Positions 58,252-64,000 of a stretch of DNA of 64,000 nt are shown here, one piece after another; positions within the stretch are counted from its first letter, which is position 1; every line of letters starts with the position of its first letter. The DNA comes from Pirellula sp. (lineage in GTDB: Bacteria; Planctomycetota; Planctomycetia; Pirellulales; PNKZ01): assembly GCA_013822735.1 (NCBI GenBank), contig PNKZ01000019.1:62001-126000 (forward strand), read 5' to 3'. The notes under the pieces are model-generated. The model was not told where the DNA came from and made no database searches. It saw only the letters and a program-made list of their open reading frames with translations. Made by a program: the position numbers and the translations under genes.

Positions 58252-60339
58252 ATGAATCCGTACTCGCTCGCTCGGTCGGTAATGTCTCGTCTCGGCCGAC
58301 CGTTTCGTCAAGCCGTTTCTCGGCCGCGCGACGCCTTTCGCAAACTCGGCGCCGAGATGCTCGAAGAGCGGATCAACTTCTCGGTCGACCTGACCGGCCT
58401 GGGGATGACCGCCACGGTCGAATCGTACGACGGCACCGGCAACAACCTCGCGAACTCGCTCTGGGGTTCGGCCGGCACCGACTTTCTGCGCAAGTCGACC
58501 GCCGAATATGCCGACGGCGTCGACGACCCTTCCGGCGCCGATCGGCCGAGCGCCCGACTGGTGAGCAACCTCGTTGCCGCGCATCCCGATTCGGCCATTC
58601 TGAACGATCGCGACCTCAGCGCGTTTATCTACGCCTGGGGACAATTCCTCGACCACGACGTCGACCTCACGAACACCGGCACGCCGGCCGAGAAGTTCAA
58701 CATCGCCGTGCCGACCGGCGACGCTTGGTTCGACCCGAACAGCACGGGCACGCAAACGCTCGGCCTGACCCGCTCGCAGTATGATTCGGCCACCGGCACC
58801 GGCGTGAACAACATTCGTCAGCAGGTTAACTCGATAACGGCCTACATCGACGGCTCTCAGATCTACGGTTCCGACGCCGCCACGGCCGCTTCGCTTCGCA
58901 CGTTCTCCGGCGGACGATTGAAGACAAGCGAAGGCAACCTGCTGCCGACCGCCGCCGACGGCTCGTTTCTCGCCGGCGACATTCGCGTGAATGAGAATAT
59001 TGAGCTCATCTCCATGCAGACGTTGTTCCTTCGCGAACACAATCGCCTGGCCGACGGCATCGCGAAGGCCAATCCGAAGCTGACCGACGAGCAGATCTTC
59101 CAGCAAGCTCGCCGGATCGTAATCGCCGAACTACAGGTGATCACCTATAAGGAGTTCATCCCCGCCCTACTCGGCGAAGGGGCGCTGAAGTCGTACGCCG
59201 GCTACAACGCCGGCGTGAATGCGGGCATCTCCAACGAGTTTGCCGCAGTCGGGTTCCGCATCGGCCACAGCATGCTCGGCTCCGACGTCGAATTTCTCGA
59301 CAACAACGGCAACGAAGTGCGCGAAGCAGTGGCGCTACGCGACGCCTTCTTTAATCCGGGATTGATCAAGGAGACCGGCATCGATTCGGTGCTCAAGTAT
59401 CTCGCCTCGGATCGGGCCGAAGAAATCGATACCAAGGTGGTCGACGACGTGCGCAACTTCCTCTTTGGTGCGCCCGGCCAAGGGGGGCTCGATCTTGCGT
59501 CGCTCAATATCCAGCGCGGTCGCGATCACGGACTGCCCGACTACAACGACATGCGGGCCGCCTACGGTTTGAAGAAGGTAACGAGCTTCGCGCAGATCAC
59601 GTCCGACGTCGAACTGCAGAAGCAACTCCAAGCGGCGTACGGCACGGTCGACAAGATCGACGCCTGGGTCGGCGGCCTCGCGGAGAAGCATCAGCCCGGC
59701 AGCAGCGTCGGCGAACTCTTCTCAAGAATCCTCGTCGATCAGTTTACGCGGTTGCGCGACGGCGACCGGTTCTGGTATCAGAACACGTTTTCCAAGGCCG
59801 ACGTACAGAAGCTGGAGCAAACGACGCTGGCCGACGTCATTCGCAACAACACGACCACGACGAACCTGCAACGCGACGTGTTCTTCTTCCACGCGTCGAT
59901 TTCCGGCTCAGTGTTTCAAGACGCCAACGCCGACGGCCTGCGAAAGGCCGGCGAACTCGGCGCGGCCGGCATCCATCTGCAATTGCTCGATTCGGTCGGC
60001 ACGGTCGTCGCGACGGCCCGGACCGATGCTTTGGGGAACTACACCTTCAAGGGGCTCGATCTCGGCCAGTACACCATTCGCGAGCAGACGCCGGCCGATG
60101 CCAAGGCCACGACCACGACGACGGTCGCCGCGGCGATCACGCGCGGCATGGATATCCGGCACGTCGACTTCGGCATCACGAAGCTACAGAAGCCGACCAC
60201 TCCGCCGCCGCCGCCGGCTCCTCCGGCCCCGCCGAAGCCTCTCCCGTCGCCTCCTCCGCCGCCGGTGAAGTTGGCAGCCGGTGGCGAGATCATGCGAGCG
60301 CAAGCGGAGCAGACCACGAAGCCGCCCGCGAAGAAGTAG
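58252..60339 (+). CDS. Animal-type heme peroxidase with SdrD_B-like domain and Pro-rich tail
   Basis: 695 residues; ATG at 58252 with GGGAG upstream. The peroxidase domain spans about 45-560: WGQFLDHDVDL with distal Gln131 and His135, TAYIDGSQIYGSD, TLFLREHNRLA and proximal His339 in VGFRIGHSMLG, then SLNIQRGRDHGLPDYN. Oxidises substrates with hydrogen peroxide, as in peroxinectin/myeloperoxidase relatives. A beta-sandwich domain (SGSVFQDANADGLRKAGELG) and a PPPPPAPPAPP tail follow. There is no classical signal peptide; the N-terminal GAEMLEERINFS resembles the LE-x-R motif of planctomycete surface proteins. Confidence 0.93.
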   Translation: MNPYSLARSVMSRLGRPFRQAVSRPRDAFRKLGAEMLEERINFSVDLTGLGMTATVESYDGTGNNLANSLWGSAGTDFLRKSTAEYADGVDDPSGADRPSARLVSNLVAAHPDSAILNDRDLSAFIYAWGQFLDHDVDLTNTGTPAEKFNIAVPTGDAWFDPNSTGTQTLGLTRSQYDSATGTGVNNIRQQVNSITAYIDGSQIYGSDAATAASLRTFSGGRLKTSEGNLLPTAADGSFLAGDIRVNENIELISMQTLFLREHNRLADGIAKANPKLTDEQIFQQARRIVIAELQVITYKEFIPALLGEGALKSYAGYNAGVNAGISNEFAAVGFRIGHSMLGSDVEFLDNNGNEVREAVALRDAFFNPGLIKETGIDSVLKYLASDRAEEIDTKVVDDVRNFLFGAPGQGGLDLASLNIQRGRDHGLPDYNDMRAAYGLKKVTSFAQITSDVELQKQLQAAYGTVDKIDAWVGGLAEKHQPGSSVGELFSRILVDQFTRLRDGDRFWYQNTFSKADVQKLEQTTLADVIRNNTTTTNLQRDVFFFHASISGSVFQDANADGLRKAGELGAAGIHLQLLDSVGTVVATARTDALGNYTFKGLDLGQYTIREQTPADAKATTTTTVAAAITRGMDIRHVDFGITKLQKPTTPPPPPAPPAPPKPLPSPPPPPVKLAAGGEIMRAQAEQTTKPPAKK

Positions 60340-60346
60340 CAGAGAG

Positions 60347-60495
60347 GTGGCGAGTGATGAGTGGCGAGTGATGAGTGGCGAGTGGCGAGTGGCGAGTGGC
60401 GAGTGGTGAGTGGTGAGTGACGAGTGGTGAGTGACGAGTGGTGAGTGACGAGTGGTGAGCTACGAGTGGTGAGTGACGAGAGTGGTGAGCTACGG
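60347..60495. repeat. Tandem heptamer array GTGGCGA/GTGGTGA/GTGACGA
   Basis: Nineteen consecutive 7-base units from 60347 to 60479, then two bases and two more units. Units vary at positions 4 and 5 (GTGGCGA, GTGATGA, GTGGTGA, GTGACGA, once GCTACGA). It starts eight bases after the peroxidase stop and ends near the hairpin at 60506. Confidence 0.92.
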
Positions 60496-60505
60496 CTGTG
60501 TAGTT

Positions 60506-60530
60506 CCCCTCTCCCCTTGCGGGAGAGGGG
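60506..60530. terminator. Perfect hairpin between converging peroxidase and radical SAM genes
   Basis: CCCCTCTCCC (60506-60515), loop CTTGC, GGGAGAGGGG (60521-60530): a 10-bp perfect G/C-rich stem between two converging genes. No T-run follows, so it would act as a processing or Rho-assisted end rather than a classical terminator. Confidence 0.55.
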
Positions 60531-60558
60531 CCAGGGGTGAGGGGTCAGTAAGCACTTC

Positions 60559-61641
60559 CTAAAACAAATTCATCTGCCCGCTCGCCGGGCGCGGCGGCTG
60601 AAAGAGCGAGTAGTCGTACTCCGGCATCGGCTGGTCGAGTTTGTACTTGCGCGCGAACACGGCGAACGACTGCGCGATCTGTTCGGCGTATCGGCCGGTG
60701 CCCCGTTGTCGTACCGAGAAATCGGTTTGATAGAGACTGCCGTCGCGCGTATCGCGAATCAGCGCTTCGACCCGATCGCGCTTGTCGGGATAGTTCTGCG
60801 TCACCCAATCGAGAAAGATCGGCTTCACGGCGTGAGGCAATCGTAAGAGCACGAAGCCGGCGCGCCGCGCTCCCGCTTCCGCCGCGGCGGCGAGGATTTT
60901 AGGAATCTCGTGATCGTTGAGCCCCGGCACGACCGGCGCGATCATAATGCCGACCGGAATACCCGCGGCGCTGAGCGTGCGAACGGCAGCGAGCTTCGCG
61001 GCCGGCGACGACGTGCGCGGCTCCAGCTTGCGCGAGAGCTCTTGGTCGAGCGTGGTGATGCTCAGGCGAACTTGCACCAGGTTTATCGCCGCGAGTTGTG
61101 CGAGCAGGTCGACGTCGCGCGTCACCAGCGCGTTCTTGGTAATGATGCCGGTCGCTTGGCGCGCTTCGAGCATCACTTCCAAGAGGCTGCGCGTGAGCCC
61201 GAAGCGTCGCTCGGCGGGCTGGTAACAATCGGTGACGCCCGACATCACGATGAGCTCCCCTTTCCACGAGGAGCGGCAGAGTTCCTCGCGCAGCAGCTTC
61301 GCGGCGTCGAGTTTCACCATGATCCGAGTTTCGAAATCGATTCCCGCGTTGAAGCCGAGATACTCGTGGCCCGGTCGGGCATAGCAATACGCACAGCCGT
61401 GTTCGCAGCCGCGGTAGGCGTTGACGCTGTAGTCGAAGAAAACGTCGGGACTATCGTTCTTGGCGATGATCGATTGCGACGCATCGACGAAAAACTGGGT
61501 CGGCACGCGCCGCTCGGCCGTGAGAAGTTCGTCGTCGCCGGCAAGCTGCTCATAGTCGTCTTCGAGGTGAATCGACTCGAAGCGATTCCCCGGACTCACC
61601 GTGGCGCCGCGTCCGACGATTGGTTTGGAGTTTTCCGCCAT
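60559..61641 (-). CDS. PA0069-family radical SAM protein
   Basis: 360 residues. The iron-sulfur motif is NAYRGCEHGCAYCYARP near residue 76-92, C-x3-C-x2-C with the Cys spacing of radical SAM enzymes. Other family segments: VGRGATVSPGNRFE at the start, GVTDCYQPAERRFGLTRSLL, GIITKNALVTRDVDLL, RLSITTLDQELSRKLEPRTS and PVVPGLNDHEIP. The group is related to spore photoproduct lyase-like proteins; its substrate is unknown. Upstream, its promoter area meets a family-D repeat. Confidence 0.94.
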   Translation of the reverse strand: MAENSKPIVGRGATVSPGNRFESIHLEDDYEQLAGDDELLTAERRVPTQFFVDASQSIIAKNDSPDVFFDYSVNAYRGCEHGCAYCYARPGHEYLGFNAGIDFETRIMVKLDAAKLLREELCRSSWKGELIVMSGVTDCYQPAERRFGLTRSLLEVMLEARQATGIITKNALVTRDVDLLAQLAAINLVQVRLSITTLDQELSRKLEPRTSSPAAKLAAVRTLSAAGIPVGIMIAPVVPGLNDHEIPKILAAAAEAGARRAGFVLLRLPHAVKPIFLDWVTQNYPDKRDRVEALIRDTRDGSLYQTDFSVRQRGTGRYAEQIAQSFAVFARKYKLDQPMPEYDYSLFQPPRPASGQMNLF

Positions 61642-61673
61642 GTCTGCATTCTATCGCAACGGGCAAGGCTTGC

Positions 61674-61823
61674 TTTCACCACGGAAGCACGGAGAACTCG
61701 GAGAGAGCTTGGATTGCAAATTGCAAATCGAAAAATGCAAATTGCAAATTGACGCAAGCGAGCCTCTGGCGTCCTTCCATTCAATTTGCACTTTGCGATT
61801 TGCAATTACCAATTTGCAATTAA
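61674..61823. repeat. Family-D repeat, second copy
   Basis: TTTCACCACGGAAGCACGGA at 61674, then TTGCAAATTGCAAATCG (61714), ATTGCAAATTGACGCAAGCG (61741) and right-arm AATTTGCACTTTGCGATTTG. The core word GACGCAAGCGAG is the complement of CTCGCTTGCGTC in the copy at 57679-57815. Confidence 0.8.
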
Positions 61824-61830
61824 TCCGCTT

Positions 61831-62697
61831 TCACCACTCCGCCGAGCACGGTCCGCTATCGGGGAGTAGTTCTTCCAGCGGGCAGCCCGTGCAGATCGGC
61901 TTGGTCTTGCAGTGCTCTTTGCCCACCTTTACGAGCAATGCGTGGTATTCGTTGTAGAGCGGCGCTTCGGCGGGGAGCCGGCTCTCGAAGAAGTCTTGCA
62001 GCCCGTGATAATCGGCTTCGAATTCGATCCAGCCGTGCCGGGCCGCGACGCGCATGGCGTAACCGTCGGCGATAAACTTCGGGAAGTTGCCCACGTACAA
62101 GAGGATGCAATCCGCCGTTTCGGGCCCGACGCCGTTGACGCCGAGCAGTTCTTCGCGAAGCGCGTGCATGTTGCCGGCGAACATCGTGTCGAGATCGCCG
62201 TCGTATTGGTCGATAATGAGCCGCAGCAGGTTGCGCAACCGCTTCGTCTTCACCTGGTAATAGCCGGCCGGACGAATGAGTTCGCCGAGCTCTTCCGGAT
62301 CGAGCGCGTAGATTTTTTCCGGCGTCAGCACGCCCGCTTCGCGCAGATTGTCGATCGCCTTCTCGACGTTGCGCCAGTTCGTGTTCTGCACCAGCACCGT
62401 GCCCACGAGAATTTCAAACGGTCCTTCGCCCGGCCACCAATGCTGTGGTCCGTAGCGCTCGAGCAGGCGATCGAAAGCTTCTTGCACGGCTGCGGTCAAG
62501 GGAAAACTCCGGCTCGGGCGTTGGTTGCGAACGACGGATTCGTTGTAACAAGTCGCGAGCAATTCTTCACGCGAGTTGTCAATGGGAACTTCCGTAGCAC
62601 GATTGCGGCAACACTCCGCGGAAAATTTTTTCGCTAGGCGCGCGCCGCGCGAGCGCGTGGCGCAAAAACGCCGGCCCGCTAGCACGCGTCGTCGCAC
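61831..62697 (-). CDS. Endonuclease III-family DNA glycosylase, MagIII-like
   Basis: Up to 288 residues; start uncertain, because conservation begins only near residue 66 (FPLTAAVQEAFDRLLERYGP) and no ATG lies in the first 60 codons. Helix-hairpin-helix: LLGVNGVGPETADCILLYVG near 190, followed by the catalytic Asp in FIADGYAMRV. At the HhH tip the Lys of EndoIII (RKTA) is replaced by Glu (PETA), so a monofunctional glycosylase is expected, like MagIII acting on methylated adenine. A Fe-S cluster motif is present: HCKTKPICTGC and a distal C in SGPC. It removes damaged bases. Confidence 0.88.
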   Translation of the reverse strand: MRRRVLAGRRFCATRSRGARLAKKFSAECCRNRATEVPIDNSREELLATCYNESVVRNQRPSRSFPLTAAVQEAFDRLLERYGPQHWWPGEGPFEILVGTVLVQNTNWRNVEKAIDNLREAGVLTPEKIYALDPEELGELIRPAGYYQVKTKRLRNLLRLIIDQYDGDLDTMFAGNMHALREELLGVNGVGPETADCILLYVGNFPKFIADGYAMRVAARHGWIEFEADYHGLQDFFESRLPAEAPLYNEYHALLVKVGKEHCKTKPICTGCPLEELLPDSGPCSAEW

Positions 62698-62915
62698 GAC
62701 AGTGGCGCTTCTTGAACGGCGCGCGCAATTGTCAAGATAGGATTCGCGCCGAAAATCGCGCTTCGGGAAAACACTCTTGGACCTGTTTGATGAGAGTCCT
62801 ATAATGCCCCTCGTCGTGCTTGAGAAAGCGTTCGCTTGAGCTCACGCACGACGTCGCAAGTCGGTCGCATCTTCCCGTCGTCTTCCATCACCGCTTTCCA
62901 GCAAGGGTTGCCCTC

Positions 62916-63455
62916 GTGCAGTCTGTTCGCCCGAAAATTGCTGAATTGGTGTTTCAACTTTACGGTCGCTCGCTCCATCCGGAGCTCTTCGAAACGCACG
63001 ACTCGCGCAGCTTCGAGCGCGGCGACTACGGCGTGAAGATCGACATTACCGGCGCCGGCCACGTGATCACGTGGCGCTACCACGGCCTCACGCTGACGGA
63101 AGTCGCGGCGGCCACCGGGCAGCCGCTGCCGCAGAAGCGACGCTTGATGTCGTACAAGCTGCGCGGCGAACGGAAAGACCGGGTCGAATGCCGCGGCGGC
63201 GTGACCTATCAGATGAATTTCCAGCTGGAGACGGTCGAGCCCGAGATCTTTTGGGCCTTCCAACAAGAGCTCACCCGCGATTCGAACTCGCGCGGCTTGC
63301 TCTACAGCTTCAACGGCGGCGGACGCATGGCGCTGGGGGCGTTGAGCTTCATCGGCATCGAATCTCGCAACCGTAGCCTGAGCGTGCAATCGTTCCACAC
63401 GTTCCCGGACGACTACGCGATTGTGAAGAGCCAGTCGCTCTTCGAGATTCCGTAG
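62916..63455 (+). CDS. DUF2617 protein
   Basis: 179 residues from a GTG at 62916, chosen because AAGGG lies eight bases upstream and family similarity starts here (VRPKIAELVFQLYGRSLHPE); the frame extends to 62820 without conserved features. Landmarks: ELFETHDSRSFERGDYGVKI, HVITWRYHGLTLTEV, PLPQKRRLMSYKLRGER, VTYQMNFQLE and FWAFQQEL. Function unknown; this family occurs mainly in planctomycetes and actinobacteria. The stop is five bases before a palindromic repeat shared with the converging gene. Confidence 0.9.
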   Translation: MQSVRPKIAELVFQLYGRSLHPELFETHDSRSFERGDYGVKIDITGAGHVITWRYHGLTLTEVAAATGQPLPQKRRLMSYKLRGERKDRVECRGGVTYQMNFQLETVEPEIFWAFQQELTRDSNSRGLLYSFNGGGRMALGALSFIGIESRNRSLSVQSFHTFPDDYAIVKSQSLFEIP

Positions 63456-63460
63456 GCATT

Positions 63461-63562
63461 GTAGTCCGCCACTCCGCGGCGGAAATGCTCGTCGCACCTG
63501 ATTGCGGATCTGATTCGCTTGGGTAGTTCTGCGCCCTCTTCCGCCGCGGAGCGGCGGACTAC
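63461..63562. repeat. GTAGTCCGCC palindrome between converging genes
   Basis: GTAGTCCGCCACTCCGCGGCGGA at 63461-63483 is complementary, with one mismatch or bulge, to 63539-63562. The right arm contains the TAG stop (63559-63561) of the converging TPP-enzyme gene. The long spacer shows no gene. Confidence 0.75.
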
Positions 63563-64000
63563 TCTAGCGCCGCTTGGAACTTCTGGATCCGCTCGGCCAT
63601 CGGCGCGGGCGCAGGCAAGTGATACGCCGCGCCGACCGGCTGCGTGAAGAGTTGCACGAAGCGCGGGCCGGGCAAGGCGAGCACTTCCGCGGCCGACGCT
63701 TCCCAATCGCCGAGCTTCGCGTAACGGCGCACCGTATGAAAGCCGGCCCCTTGCGCGAAGGCGGCGAAGTCGCACGAGCCGCCGCCGACCTTCGCTTCCG
63801 CCGCGCCTGCGGTCGGCTGCCCGCCGGTTACTTCGTAGAGCCCGTTGTCGAGCACGATCAGCGTAAAGTTATGCGCGCCGGCGGCGACCACGGTGACCAA
63901 ACAGCCGAGGCTCATGAGCATCCCGCCGTCGCCGTTGAAGCAAATCACCTCGCGTTCGGGTCGGGCCAGCGCCAGTCCCAGGGCCAGCATCGGGGCATGA
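63559..64000 (-). CDS. Thiamine-pyrophosphate-dependent enzyme, C-terminal part, cut by the window edge
   Basis: The visible 147 codons read in-frame to the right edge (HAP then MLALGLALA at the edge), so the gene continues beyond 64000. The TPP motif is complete: GDGGMLMSLGCLV then LDNGLYEVTG, i.e. GDG with N-G about 28 residues later. The C-terminus is short (GPRFVQLFTQPVGAAY). This fits the small beta subunit or C-terminal half of sulfopyruvate/phosphonopyruvate decarboxylase-type enzymes. The stop codon lies within the palindromic repeat. Confidence 0.82.
   Translation of the reverse strand, partial: HAPMLALGLALARPEREVICFNGDGGMLMSLGCLVTVVAAGAHNFTLIVLDNGLYEVTGGQPTAGAAEAKVGGGSCDFAAFAQGAGFHTVRRYAKLGDWEASAAEVLALPGPRFVQLFTQPVGAAYHLPAPAPMAERIQKFQAALE

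Noticed and set aside
60347-60495. Possible CRISPR array
   Set aside because: Units are only 7 bases, adjacent and without spacers; no cas gene is present.
1-64000. tRNA, rRNA, IS element or prophage genes
   Set aside because: No cloverleaf, rRNA-like segment, transposase, integrase or structural phage gene was recognised by reading; a covariance-model search was not possible here and could still find a small RNA.

Overview
The window is a high-GC bacterial chromosome segment that most resembles a planctomycete of the Pirellulales type. The evidence is the combination of family signatures: a Tat-exported DUF1501 protein, secreted HExxH proteins of the DUF1570 kind, an SHD1-like/EF-hand/TIGR03067-like secreted protein, an ECF-type sigma factor next to a very large membrane Ser/Thr kinase, CPXCG and DUF2617 small proteins, a urea-transporter/M23 fusion and many secreted proteins of unknown function. 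No rRNA, tRNA, CRISPR array, transposase, integrase or phage gene was recognised. I support 56 protein genes, including one 33-codon gene and one gene cut by the right edge.

Layout. 0-10.9 kb: a secreted glycosidase-like protein, small conserved proteins, type-4 uracil-DNA glycosylase, VOC protein, the EF-hand protein, Der GTPase and alanine dehydrogenase. 10.9-19.6 kb: secreted and membrane proteins (sialidase-like, DUF1501, HExxH protein, GT39-like transferase, HEAT/TPR protein) and an alpha/beta hydrolase. 19.6-29.1 kb: a minus-strand housekeeping block (TIM-barrel isomerase, PepF, FabH, Gfo/Idh/MocA dehydrogenase, nuclease-like/winged-helix protein, PyrE, a YkuD-fold protein, RarA). 30.1-35.3 kb: an accessory patch of visibly lower GC with unknown genes, bounded by two nearly identical 77-bp direct repeats. 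35.4-45.3 kb: Mx1-type metallopeptidase, second HExxH secreted protein, DEAD-box helicase with a long disordered head, small membrane proteins, a histone-H1-tail-like peptide, a HEAT-like protein and a ParDE-like toxin-antitoxin pair. 45.3-53.7 kb: inositol-phosphate synthase, cupin and DUF2071 proteins, the urea transporter-M23 fusion with a TPR protein, and a tight three-gene operon (PqqD-like, ATP-grasp, PLP decarboxylase). 54-64 kb: sigma factor and kinase, CPXCG protein, heme peroxidase, PA0069-type radical SAM protein, MagIII-like glycosylase, DUF2617 protein and a truncated TPP enzyme.

Most intergenic space is filled by at least six families of short palindromic repeats. They sit in 3' regions and between converging genes, and in several places they enter coding sequence, supplying stop codons or an N-terminus. 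The best candidates for undescribed biology are the PqqD/ATP-grasp/decarboxylase operon, the YkuD protein that has lost its catalytic Cys, the urea transporter-M23 fusion, the four-repeat TerB-like/BRCT protein, the nuclease-like/winged-helix protein and the GCGCA-rich gap at 5.77-6.1 kb.
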